Below are positions 8,170 through 16,103 of a stretch of 64,000 nucleotides of DNA, piece after piece; position 1 is the first letter of the stretch; every line of letters begins with the position of its first letter. The DNA is from Gammaproteobacteria bacterium (GTDB taxonomy: Bacteria > Pseudomonadota > Gammaproteobacteria > SZUA-140), in contig JADJWH010000001.1 in the NCBI GenBank assembly GCA_016716465.1, positions 806,001-870,000 of the forward strand. Reading direction: 5' to 3'. Under the pieces are notes generated by a model. It did not search any database. It was not told the origin of the DNA and worked only from the letters and a program-made list of their open reading frames with translations. Position numbers and translations under genes: made by a program.

Positions 8170-8509
8170 TGGTGCCCAGGACCGGAATCGAACCGGTATG
8201 GGAGTTTAGTCCCGAGGGATTTTCTTACCCGCTACAGCTTTCGCTGCCCCGACCGCAGGGTTTGGGGTCTGGACTTTCTCTTTGCCCTATCGCAGCCGAC
8301 TTAGGCAGGAGCCATCAAGTCTCTACACTTTCCCCGCGACCGCGAATATTCGCTCGATCCGCCGCGCCATCGGGGCTTAGCTCGGGATTGCCACCATCCT
8401 GGATGCTGAGGTTTCCCCGAATTTGACTCCATTCACGCCAAGGGTTTCCCGCCTGGGTGCTCAAATCATGTATCAAGTCCCTTGCGTCTACCTGTTTCGC
8501 CACCTGGGC
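8170..8509 (-). tRNA. leuZ: tRNA-Leu(UAA), interrupted by a group I intron
   Basis: The 5' exon is 8509-8475 and the 3' exon 8223-8170, giving an 89-nt spliced tRNA with encoded CCA. The acceptor arm GCCCAGG pairs with CCTGGGC. The D arm, the T arm (ACCGG..CCGGT around GTTCGATTC-type loop) and the long variable arm typical of Leu are present. Joining the exons gives the loop CTTAAAA between AGGGA and TCCCT, so the anticodon is UAA. The position after tRNA-Gly and tRNA-Cys matches E. coli glyW-cysT-leuZ. Without splicing the tRNA cannot form. Confidence 0.93.
8224..8474 (-). ncRNA. Group I intron in the tRNA-Leu(UAA) anticodon loop
   Basis: A 251-nt intron inserted between anticodon positions 34 and 35. 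It follows a U and ends in G, as group I introns require. P1 can form between exon CUU and intron GAG with the conserved U-G pair. The core is readable: TCGGG near 8418 pairs with CCCGA near 8385 (P4), and the R element GTGTAGAGACTTG (about 8315-8328) pairs through GACTT with AAGTC of the S element AAAGAGAAAGTCC (P7). There is no homing-endonuclease frame. The insertion site is the same as in cyanobacterial and plastid tRNA-Leu(UAA) introns. Confidence 0.9.
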
Positions 8510-8577
8510 CAAAATAAACGCCGACTAGTGTACTCAATGGAGGGGAAAATTTCAGCAGCGATGAGGAGGTGTAGTGA

Positions 8578-8651
8578 TGGAGGCTGGGGTCGGAATCGAA
8601 CCGGCGTCCACGGCTTTGCAGGCCGCTGCATAACCACTCTGCCACCCAGCC
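8578..8651 (-). tRNA. cysT: tRNA-Cys(GCA)
   Basis: A 74-nt cloverleaf with acceptor GGCTGGG/CCCAGCC, U discriminator, encoded CCA, and anticodon stem-loop CGGCCTGCAAAGCCG giving GCA. Second gene of the Gly-Cys-Leu cluster. Confidence 0.97.
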
Positions 8652-8714
8652 AATACTCGTTATGACGACGCGAACGCGGGGCGCCGAGAGGTACATCATG
8701 ACAGGAGGGAAATT

Positions 8715-8790
<76 letters not shown>

Positions 8791-8855
8791 CCTCCGTAAA
8801 GAGCAGATATTCTTATGTTTCCGGCCCCTGATGTCAAGGTGGAGGCGGCAAAAGT

Positions 8856-9419
8856 TTAACGTCCGCGCTCGGCCCCGTAGAGCGTCGGCCAGGCTCTCGC
8901 CAGATAGACGATCATGGACCACAGGGTCAGGCTCGCCGCCACATAGACGAGGACATACCCGGCCGTTTCAACGGGAAATCCCAGCACAGGATCCCGGTAC
9001 AGCAACAGGATAATGGCCACCATCTGGCTGCCGGTCTTGATCTTGCCGATCATGCTGACAGCGACGTCGCCGCCCTTGCCCAGCTCCGCCATGCGCTCGC
9101 GCAGCGCCGACACGGCGATCTCGCGCCCGATGATCACGGCCGCCGGGATCGCAAGCCACGGAGTCGGACTCGCCTGCACCAGCAGGACCAGCGCCACGGC
9201 GACCATCAGCTTGTCGGCGACCGGATCGAGGAAGGCACCGAAGGCGGAGGTCTGGTTCAATTTGCGCGCGAGATAACCGTCGAGCCAGTCGGTGATGGAC
9301 GCGAGCGTGAAGATCAGGGCCGTGACGGGCCGGGACAACTCCCAGGGCAGATAAAAGAAGAGCACCAGTACGGGTATCAGGCCGATGCGTACTAGCGTCA
9401 ACAGCGTTGGCGTGGTCAT
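8856..9419 (-). CDS. pgsA: CDP-diacylglycerol-glycerol-3-phosphate 3-phosphatidyltransferase
   Basis: A 187-aa inner-membrane enzyme that makes phosphatidylglycerophosphate from CDP-diacylglycerol and glycerol-3-phosphate, the committed step to phosphatidylglycerol and cardiolipin. It shows the CDP-alcohol phosphotransferase signature in the segment DWLDGYLARKLNQTSAFGAF followed by LDPVADKL, with the catalytic Asp residues at the expected spacing. Several membrane helices are visible (about 8-28, 31-48, 85-105, 125-145, 150-172). The length is normal. It follows uvrC by 14 bases, the conserved gammaproteobacterial order, and precedes the tRNA cluster. Confidence 0.96.
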   Translation of the reverse strand: MTTPTLLTLVRIGLIPVLVLFFYLPWELSRPVTALIFTLASITDWLDGYLARKLNQTSAFGAFLDPVADKLMVAVALVLLVQASPTPWLAIPAAVIIGREIAVSALRERMAELGKGGDVAVSMIGKIKTGSQMVAIILLLYRDPVLGFPVETAGYVLVYVAASLTLWSMIVYLARAWPTLYGAERGR

Positions 9420-9433
9420 GATCTGGATCGGTA

Positions 9434-11254
9434 TTATGCTCCGTGCAGAGTATCATAGATCCTCTGCGCAAGCTCCTTGTTTATCCCGGGCGTTCTCGCC
9501 AGTTCCTCGACGCCCGCACGCGTCAGTCCCTGTAGGCCGCCGAACTGTTTCAGCAGGTCGCGGCGCCGACTCGGACCGATGCCCGGGATCTCCTCCAGCG
9601 GGGAGCGGTTACGCGTCTTCATGCGCCGGCCGCGATGGCCGGCCAACGCGAAACGATGGGCCTCGTCCCGGATGTACTGGATGAGCCGCAGCGCGGCCGA
9701 ATCGTGCGGCAGCGTTATCTCGTCGCCGCGGCCGAGCACATGCAGGGTTTCCAGCCCGGGCTTGCGCTCCCTCCCCTTGGCCACGCCGACCACGACGATG
9801 CCGCTGATCTGGAGTTCCTCGAATACTTCGCTGACCTGGGCGATCTGGCCCTTGCCCCCGTCGATGAACAGCACGTCGGGCAGTTTCGCTTCCCCTTTTT
9901 TCAGGCGCAGATAGCGCCGTCTCAGGGCCTGTTTCATGGCGGCGTAGTCGTCGCCCGGGGTGATGTCCTTGATGTTGAAACGCCGGTAGTCCGCCTTCAC
10001 CGGTCCGAAGCGCTCGAACACCACGCAGGAGGCCACCGTCGCCTCGCCCGCGAGGTGACTGATATCAAAGCACTCGAGCCGTTGCGGCGGCTCGTCGAGT
10101 CCCAGGCTCTCACGCAACTCCAGGAACTGCTGGTTCAGGTTGCTCCGCGTCGAGAGATAACGCTGGAGATCGACCTCAGCGTTGTCGATCGCCAGCCGCA
10201 GCCAGCGGGCGCGCTCCCCGCGCACACGGCTGTGGATCGCGACCTTGTGACCGGAGATATGCGCGAGCACCTGGCGGATCATTTCCTGGTCCTCCGGTGC
10301 TTCGTTCACGATCAGTTCGGGCGGCGCCTCGCGATTGACGTAGTATTGTGAAACGAACGCGGTCAGTATGTCGCCCGCCTCCGCCTCGCGCGGATGGCGG
10401 GGAAAAAAGGCCTTGTTGCCCAGATTTCGCCCTCCGCGGATGCAGAAGATCCCGACGCAGCCCACGCCGTCGCGTACCACGCTGGCGATGATGTCCACGT
10501 CGCCGCCGCCCGGGCCCGCGTAATTCTGATCCTGGATCCGGCGCAGCGACGCGATCTGATCGCGGTAATAGGCCGCCTGCTCGTAATCCAGCCGGCCGGA
10601 GGCCTGATCCATCCTGTGGATCAGCTCATCGATGACCTCACGGTTCTTCCCCTCGAGAAACATGATGGCGTGGCGCAGGTCGCCGCGGTAGTCTTCCTGG
10701 CCGATCAGGCCCACGCACGGCGCCGTACAGCGCTTGATCTGGTATTGCAGGCACGGCCGTGTGCGGTTCCGGAAGAAGGTATCCTCGCACTGGCGGATCT
10801 TGAACAGCCGCTGCAGCTGATTCAGGGTTTCGCGCACGGCGCCCGCGTTCGGGTACGGGCCGAAATAGCGTTCGCCGGATTTCCTCTCCCCGCGGTAGAA
10901 ACTCAGGCGCGGGAAGTCGTTGGTCTCCGAGAGCCGGATATAGGGATAGCTCTTGTCGTCACGCAGCAGGACGTTGTATCGGGGTTTCAGCTCCTTGATC
11001 AGATTGTTCTCAAGCAGCAAGGCCTCGTCTTCCGTGCGCGTGATCGTGACTTCCACGCCGTGGATCTGCTCGACCAGGCGGTGCGTCTTGGGTGATGCAT
11101 CGGCGCGGTTGAAGTAACTGGATACGCGCCGCTTCAGATTGCGCGCCTTCCCGACATAGATCACCTCGCCCCGCTTGCCCAGCATGCGGTAAATCCCCGG
11201 GCGGGTCGGAAGCTGCTTGAGCAGTTCCGCCGGATCGAAGGCGGACTCGTCCAT
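9434..11254 (-). CDS. uvrC: Excinuclease ABC subunit C
   Basis: A 606-aa nuclease of nucleotide excision repair that cuts both sides of a lesion in the UvrB-DNA complex. Visible domains: N-terminal GIY-YIG (PTRPGIYRMLGKRGEVIYVG, KARNLKRRVSSYF; about residues 15-95), a Cys-containing region (CLQYQIKRCTAPC), the UVR motif (about 205-240), the RNase H-like C-terminal nuclease (ECFDISHLAGEATVASCVVF, FIDGGKGQ) and a C-terminal helix-hairpin-helix pair (EEIPGIGPSRRRDLLKQFGG). Full length. The start ATG overlaps the stop of the uracil-DNA glycosylase gene by one base, suggesting translational coupling. Confidence 0.97.
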   Translation of the reverse strand: MDESAFDPAELLKQLPTRPGIYRMLGKRGEVIYVGKARNLKRRVSSYFNRADASPKTHRLVEQIHGVEVTITRTEDEALLLENNLIKELKPRYNVLLRDDKSYPYIRLSETNDFPRLSFYRGERKSGERYFGPYPNAGAVRETLNQLQRLFKIRQCEDTFFRNRTRPCLQYQIKRCTAPCVGLIGQEDYRGDLRHAIMFLEGKNREVIDELIHRMDQASGRLDYEQAAYYRDQIASLRRIQDQNYAGPGGGDVDIIASVVRDGVGCVGIFCIRGGRNLGNKAFFPRHPREAEAGDILTAFVSQYYVNREAPPELIVNEAPEDQEMIRQVLAHISGHKVAIHSRVRGERARWLRLAIDNAEVDLQRYLSTRSNLNQQFLELRESLGLDEPPQRLECFDISHLAGEATVASCVVFERFGPVKADYRRFNIKDITPGDDYAAMKQALRRRYLRLKKGEAKLPDVLFIDGGKGQIAQVSEVFEELQISGIVVVGVAKGRERKPGLETLHVLGRGDEITLPHDSAALRLIQYIRDEAHRFALAGHRGRRMKTRNRSPLEEIPGIGPSRRRDLLKQFGGLQGLTRAGVEELARTPGINKELAQRIYDTLHGA

Positions 11255-11919
11255 CAGCGTGAGGGCGAAACGCCCACAGTCGCAGCGCTGTAATGCGCGA
11301 TCCGGGCGAAGACGTCATGGAACATGGCCGCCGTCAGTCGTCTCGTCTGGGTGTTGTAGCGGCTGCAGTGATAGGAATCGAACAGGCGGCGCCCGCCGGG
11401 GAGCGGGTGTTCCGCCCCGTGCGAGAATTTGTAATCGCGCGCGGGCAATGACAGGGCGCGCAGCACCGCCTGATGGGCGATGGTCCCGAGCGCAAGGATG
11501 GCGGCATCGGGGCGCAGGTCGCGCAGCTCCGCGCGCAGGAAGGGATTGCACTGCTTGATCTCCGCCGGCGTCGGCTTGTTCTCGGGCGGCAGGCATTTCA
11601 CCGCGTTCGTGATGCGGCATTCCCGCAGACGCAGACCGTCCTCGCGATGTTCGGACACCGGGAGGTTGCTGAAACCGAATTTGTGCAAGGTCTGGTACAG
11701 CAGGATCCCGGCGTAGTCACCGGTAAAGGGTCGGCCGGTCGCGTTTGCGCCGTGCATCCCCGGCGCGAGCCCGACAATCAGCAGGCGCGGATCGTCGGCC
11801 CCGAACGGGGCGACCGGTCGGGCATGATACTCCGGATGCGCGCCCCGCACCCCGGCCAGATGGGCCGCGAGTCGCGGGCAGCGGACGCAGCCGGGTTCAT
11901 AGGCGGCGCGCTCCGACAT
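11254..11919 (-). CDS. Uracil-DNA glycosylase, family 5 (UDGb) type
   Basis: A base-excision repair enzyme removing uracil and possibly other deaminated bases. N-terminal Cys pairs (GCVRCPRL) and later cysteines (ITNAVKCLPPENKP, KQCNPFL) fit the 4Fe-4S cluster of families 4 and 5. The active-site motif GLAPGMHGANATGRPFTGDY is the family 5 form, and the second motif is seen in FDSYHCSRYNTQT. I prefer the ATG at 11919; a GTG at 11940 would add seven residues. It directly precedes and overlaps uvrC, so two DNA-repair genes are coupled here. Confidence 0.9.
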   Translation of the reverse strand: MSERAAYEPGCVRCPRLAAHLAGVRGAHPEYHARPVAPFGADDPRLLIVGLAPGMHGANATGRPFTGDYAGILLYQTLHKFGFSNLPVSEHREDGLRLRECRITNAVKCLPPENKPTPAEIKQCNPFLRAELRDLRPDAAILALGTIAHQAVLRALSLPARDYKFSHGAEHPLPGGRRLFDSYHCSRYNTQTRRLTAAMFHDVFARIAHYSAATVGVSPSR

Positions 11920-11994
11920 GGAAACGTCCGCCGCCTTCACGCGAAGACGGCGGTGTTCGGGGGCTCTCGCTGCCCCACGCGACGCATGGCAGGA

Positions 11995-12537
11995 CTATTT
12001 CCCGAGCGGAATGACGACCACCGCCTGCGGTCCCTGCTCGCCCTCCTCCTCGGTAAACCGCACTTCGGTATCCGGGCTCAGGTGGTCGAAGCCGCTGTTC
12101 CGCACGCTGTTGCGGTGAAAATAGATCTCGCGCCCGTCGAGGGTCTCGATGAAGCCATAATCGCTTTCCGGATAGAGTTTGCGCACGTGCCCGGTGGGCA
12201 CGCTTTCCTGTTGATGGATCTTGACCTCGCCGCGCTGGCGGCCGGCGAATGTCTGAAGTTGCCGGCGGGCGGCGTCAAAGGAATCCCGAATGGCGACATA
12301 GAGATCCTCGTTCGGCTCGCGCTTGACCACGATCTCGTTACCGGGAACGGTGATGTCGATGCGGACGTTGTAGCTAATGCCGTGCTGCTTGTGCCGGTGC
12401 GGTACCTCGACCAGCACGCGGCAGGACATGATGTGGTCGTAGAACGTTTCCAGCTTGGAGGCCTTTTCGCGGATTATCTCCTCGGCGGCTTCGGAGAGAG
12501 ACACGTTCCTTGTTGTAATTTGCAAGGGTAATTTCAT
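11995..12537 (-). CDS. HPF/RaiA-type ribosome-associated protein fused to a cold-shock-like domain
   Basis: A 180-aa two-domain protein. Residues 1-105 match the HPF/RaiA ribosome-hibernation domain (LPLQITTRNVSLSEAAEEII, YDHIMSCRVLVEVPHRHKQH, VRIDITVPGNEIVVKREPNE, with the DLYVAIRDSFDAARRQL helix). Residues 115-180 form a cold-shock-type OB fold (GHVRKLYPESDYGFIETLDG, EIYFHRNSV). It should bind the ribosome, with the OB fold touching RNA. The ATG at 12537 has a GAGG ribosome-binding site; a GTG at 12546 is possible. It lies downstream of the relA-type gene, so stringent response and ribosome dormancy genes are neighbours. Confidence 0.9.
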   Translation of the reverse strand: MKLPLQITTRNVSLSEAAEEIIREKASKLETFYDHIMSCRVLVEVPHRHKQHGISYNVRIDITVPGNEIVVKREPNEDLYVAIRDSFDAARRQLQTFAGRQRGEVKIHQQESVPTGHVRKLYPESDYGFIETLDGREIYFHRNSVRNSGFDHLSPDTEVRFTEEEGEQGPQAVVVIPLGK

Positions 12538-12717
12538 ATGGATCACCTCGGAGTGGATATATTGTCTTTGGTTCTACCGATCGCGAAAAAAACCGATCGC
12601 AAGCCCATTTGCCGGGCCGTCCGCCTGAAGGGAAATTCGTTGCAACAGACCATTTCATGAACCTGTTCCTATCCTATTACAGCCCGCTGCCGCAGATCAA
12701 CGACCGCCCTCGCAGTT

Positions 12718-14934
12718 TCAGCGGGACACCCGCCGCACCTGCAGGATATTCGGCAACTGGTTGATCCTGGTCAGGACGCGGCTCAGGGTGTCGATATCCG
12801 GGACCTCCAGCGTCAGGCGCATGCTGGCCGTGTGATCCCGGCTGTTGGACAGGGTGTTGACCGCAATCACATTGATCTTCTCGTTGGCGACTACGGCCGT
12901 GATATCGTTGAGGAGGCCGTGCCGGTCGAATGCCGAAATCTGGATGTCGACCGGAAACGTCTGATTCGCGGAGCCGCCCCAGTCGACGGCGATGACACGC
13001 TCCGGATGGCGCGCGCCCGAGCGCAGCAGGTTCGCGCAATCGCCGCGATGGATCGTGACCCCCCGCCCTACGGTGATATAGCCGCGGATCTCGTCGCCCG
13101 GCACGGGCCGGCAACAGTGCGCCATATTCGTCAGGACATTGCCGACGCCCTGGATCTGAAAACCCTCCGTCCCGGGCCGTGGACGCGCCGGCTTCTGCAC
13201 GACAATCGCCGCCTCGCCCGCGTCCGGACGCGTATCCTGCAGGGTCTGGGCCGCCTGAAGATAGCGCGTACTCTTGATGTCCCCGTGGGCAACCGCTGCA
13301 AAGAGATCCTCGGGCCGGGAATAGTTGAGCGCCTCGGCCAGCTTCTCCTGATTCACGTTGGACAGTCCCAGCCGCTTCAGCTCGCGCTCCACCATGCCCC
13401 GCCCGGCCAGGACATTCTTGTCGTAGTCCTGCAGCCTGAACCAATGCTGGACCTTCGCGCGCGCGCGCGCCGAATGGAGATAGCCGAGATGCGGATTCAG
13501 CCAGTCGCGGCTGGGGGCCGCCTCCTTCACAGTGACGATTTCGACCTGCTGCCCGGTCTCCAGCGGTGTGGTCAGTTGCACCATGCGGCCATTCACCTTC
13601 GCGCCGCGGCAGCGATGGCCGACTTCGGTGTGGATGTGATAGGCGAAGTCGAGCGGCGTGGCGCCGCGCGGGAGATCCACTACGCTGCCCTTGGGCGTGA
13701 AGACATAGATCCGGTCCTGGAACACCTCGGTGCGGAAACGTTCGACGAAATCTCCCGCGTCGGCGATCTCTTCCTTCCACTCCAGCAAGGAGCGCAGCCA
13801 TGCCACCTTGCGATCGAAAGCGCCGCTGTCCCGGCCGCCCTCCTTGTAACGCCAGTGGGCGGCCACGCCGAGTTCGTTGCGCTCGTGCATCTCGCGCGTA
13901 CGGATCTGAATCTCGACGGTCTTCCCTTCCGGCCCGACCACGGCGGTGTGGATGGACTGGTAGTTGTTCTCCTTCGGAGTGGCGATGTAGTCATCAAACT
14001 CGCCCGCGATGTACTGCCAGAGGCCATGCACCACACCGAGCGCCTTGTAGCAATCGGGGATCGAATCGACCAGGATACGGACGCCGCGGATGTCATAGAT
14101 CTGGTGATAACCGATCTTCTTGCGCTCCATCTTGCGCCAGATGCTGTAGATGTGCTTGGGCCGGCCGGTGACCTCGGCATTGAGGCCGATCTTCTTCAGT
14201 TCCCCATCCAGCCGGGTAACAAAGTCATCGAGATAGCGCTCGCGGTCGATACGCCGCTCGTCCAGCATGCCGGCAATGCGCTTGTACAACGCCGGGTCGA
14301 GATAGCGCAGCGACAGGTCCTCGAGTTCCCACTTGAGCTGCCAGATGCCGAGACGGTTGGCGAGCGGCGCGTAGATATCGAGTGTTTCCTTCGCGATGCG
14401 GTGCTGTTTGTCGGACGGCAGCGCGGCCAGGGTGCGCATATTGTGGATGCGGTCGGCCAGCTTGATCAGCACGACGCGGATGTCTTCCGCCATCGCGAGC
14501 AGCATCTTGCGCAGGTTTTCCGCCTGTGTACGCTCCTGTTTGTCGCTGTCCGGCAGGCTCTTGTAGGCCCGGATCAGCTTCATTTTGGTCACGCCGTCGA
14601 CCAGATGGGCGATGGCGTCGCCGAACCCGGCGCGGATGTCCTCCATGGTGACGCCGGTGTCCTCGGCAACGTCGTGCAGCACGGCGGCGGCCAAGGTCTC
14701 GGCGTCCAGATTGAGGTCGACCAGGATATTCGCGACGGCGATGCAGTGGTGGAAATAGGGCTCTCCCGAGGCACGCCGCTGCCCTTCGTGGGCACGCTGC
14801 GCGACCTCGCAGGCACGCCGGATCAGCGCCAGGTCCTGCGCCGTCCGGCCAGGGGTGATGGAGGCAAGCCACTCCTCGCCCTGCAGGCTGTCCTTGCTGG
14901 TCAGCCCGAGCTGCCTGTCCTTGACGCTAACCAT
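12718..14934 (-). CDS. relA: RelA/SpoT-family (p)ppGpp synthetase, RelA class with intact HD motif
   Basis: A 738-aa alarmone enzyme. Order: HD hydrolase domain (AAAVLHDVAEDTG near residues 80-90, KLADRIHNMRTL near 140), synthetase domain (RPKHIYSIWRKMERK, YDIRGVRI, NNYQSIHTAVVGP, VEIQIRT.MHE), TGS (DRIYVFTPKGSVVDLPRGAT), a conserved Cys region (NMAHCCRPVPGDEIRGYI) and a C-terminal ACT/RRM domain. The motif EFDDYIATPK is the EXDD form linked to RelA synthetases; bifunctional enzymes have RXKD. Unlike E. coli RelA, the HD-domain residues look complete. The ATG at 14934 is preferred over 14967. Confidence 0.93.
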   Translation of the reverse strand: MVSVKDRQLGLTSKDSLQGEEWLASITPGRTAQDLALIRRACEVAQRAHEGQRRASGEPYFHHCIAVANILVDLNLDAETLAAAVLHDVAEDTGVTMEDIRAGFGDAIAHLVDGVTKMKLIRAYKSLPDSDKQERTQAENLRKMLLAMAEDIRVVLIKLADRIHNMRTLAALPSDKQHRIAKETLDIYAPLANRLGIWQLKWELEDLSLRYLDPALYKRIAGMLDERRIDRERYLDDFVTRLDGELKKIGLNAEVTGRPKHIYSIWRKMERKKIGYHQIYDIRGVRILVDSIPDCYKALGVVHGLWQYIAGEFDDYIATPKENNYQSIHTAVVGPEGKTVEIQIRTREMHERNELGVAAHWRYKEGGRDSGAFDRKVAWLRSLLEWKEEIADAGDFVERFRTEVFQDRIYVFTPKGSVVDLPRGATPLDFAYHIHTEVGHRCRGAKVNGRMVQLTTPLETGQQVEIVTVKEAAPSRDWLNPHLGYLHSARARAKVQHWFRLQDYDKNVLAGRGMVERELKRLGLSNVNQEKLAEALNYSRPEDLFAAVAHGDIKSTRYLQAAQTLQDTRPDAGEAAIVVQKPARPRPGTEGFQIQGVGNVLTNMAHCCRPVPGDEIRGYITVGRGVTIHRGDCANLLRSGARHPERVIAVDWGGSANQTFPVDIQISAFDRHGLLNDITAVVANEKINVIAVNTLSNSRDHTASMRLTLEVPDIDTLSRVLTRINQLPNILQVRRVSR

Positions 14935-15059
14935 GGGCAATACCGCGCGTTCTGATGGCCGCCACACCTCCTCTTCCAGGAAATGGGTGGCGCGGCCCCG
15001 AATAACAAGGGGGTGCGTGCGGCAGGTGGGCTAAATACTGTGGAATGTCATAACCCGCG

Positions 15060-15521
15060 TCATGCGCGGCCCTTGCTGAGCACCTGAATCAGCTGGTCCT
15101 CGAGCTCGATGCGATCGGCGAGGGATTCCCCCAGTCGGGAGAGATCCTGTTCGAGGGTCTCCAGGCTGATGTCTTCGCGTTTGCTTTCAAAGTCGTATTT
15201 GTCGTTGAAATCCAGAATGGAATCGGTGGTCGCGAGGATAGTCGGGTAAATGCGGTCCGCCACTTCCAGAACCGCCCGGCGACGCTCGCGCTTCTCGTCG
15301 ACGTAGCGGTAAAGGCCGAAATGCGTATCCGCCGTATAGTCGATGAGCATCTGGCAGAACTGTTCCAGCAGCCCGCTCACCGAATCCTCGTTCTGGAAAG
15401 GATGTTGTGCCGCAAGTTCGCTGTAGAGGGAAAGCATCTGATCACGCACGCCGACCAGTTCCTGGATCTTGCGATGTGATTGCTGGCGGCGTTCCTGAAA
15501 CCCGTTACCGATATTGGACAT
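15060..15521 (-). CDS. rsd: Rsd/AlgQ-family anti-sigma-70 regulator
   Basis: A 153-aa all-helical protein of the Rsd/AlgQ family, which binds sigma-70 region 4 and helps alternative sigma factors; in E. coli Rsd also stimulates SpoT hydrolase. Family blocks: VRDQMLSLYSELAAQHPF, LLEQFCQMLIDYTADTHFGL, RIYPTILATTDSILDFNDKY, and LGESLADRIELEDQLIQVL. The start at 15521 has GGGGA in front; 15533 lacks one. It is just upstream of the RelA-type gene on the same strand, which fits a link with the stringent response. Confidence 0.85.
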   Translation of the reverse strand: MSNIGNGFQERRQQSHRKIQELVGVRDQMLSLYSELAAQHPFQNEDSVSGLLEQFCQMLIDYTADTHFGLYRYVDEKRERRRAVLEVADRIYPTILATTDSILDFNDKYDFESKREDISLETLEQDLSRLGESLADRIELEDQLIQVLSKGRA

Positions 15522-15545
15522 GTGGTTCCCCATGGGCTGAATTTT

Positions 15546-16103
15546 TTATTGGCATGATACCAGATCCGGGCCCTCCGGATAATCATGTTCTCTCATGGAA
15601 TCAAGCAATATTTTTTTGATTTCCTTGATGATTCCAGCAATATCCGGCGAATCCGGCAGCACCGGTCCGGGGTCGGGAATCCCGTCCCGTCGCGCCGTTT
15701 GCGGCGCGATTTCTATGCCGCAGACCCACACCTCCGCCTTCAGACTGGCCAGGGCCTCCGCCAATCTCAGTGCAGACTTTATGCCAAAACTGTGGGTGGA
15801 GATCATACCTTCTCCGGCCATGACCTCTGCCGCGGTGAAACGACGAACCGTCCCCGGTGACCGGCCGCTGCGCATCGCATCGATCAGGATCAGCAGGCCC
15901 GGCACCGCCAACGCGCCCAGCAGTTCGCCGTCGGGGCGGGCGCAACGGGACAGGGCCACCCCGGCGGGTAGCTGTTCCCAACGGCCGAGCGCCTCCACGA
16001 CATCCCAGCCTATGCGGTCGGCGCCGAACGGCGAACCCACGCCGATGACACGCACAGGGCTCAAACCCGCTCCACCGTCAGATCCAGGAAATGCGTCGCG
16101 CAC
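15546..16103 (-). CDS. [NiFe]-hydrogenase maturation endopeptidase
   Basis: A 185-aa HycI/HupD-type protease that trims the C-terminus of the hydrogenase large subunit after Ni insertion. The N-terminal motif VIGVGSPFGADRIGWDVVEA is the GN-x4-DDG-like Ni-binding loop in diverged form. The Asp in LILIDAMRSG and the His in STHSFGIKSALRLAEAL supply the other expected Ni ligands. It overlaps the large-subunit gene by 43 bases and is the last gene of the hydrogenase operon. Confidence 0.9.
   Translation of the reverse strand: MRDAFPGSDGGAGLSPVRVIGVGSPFGADRIGWDVVEALGRWEQLPAGVALSRCARPDGELLGALAVPGLLILIDAMRSGRSPGTVRRFTAAEVMAGEGMISTHSFGIKSALRLAEALASLKAEVWVCGIEIAPQTARRDGIPDPGPVLPDSPDIAGIIKEIKKILLDSMREHDYPEGPDLVSCQ

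Noticed and set aside
12832..14955. A 707-codon plus-strand open frame opposite the relA-type gene
   Set aside because: High-GC antisense shadow. The minus strand has complete HD, synthetase, TGS and ACT motifs; the plus frame has no family sense.
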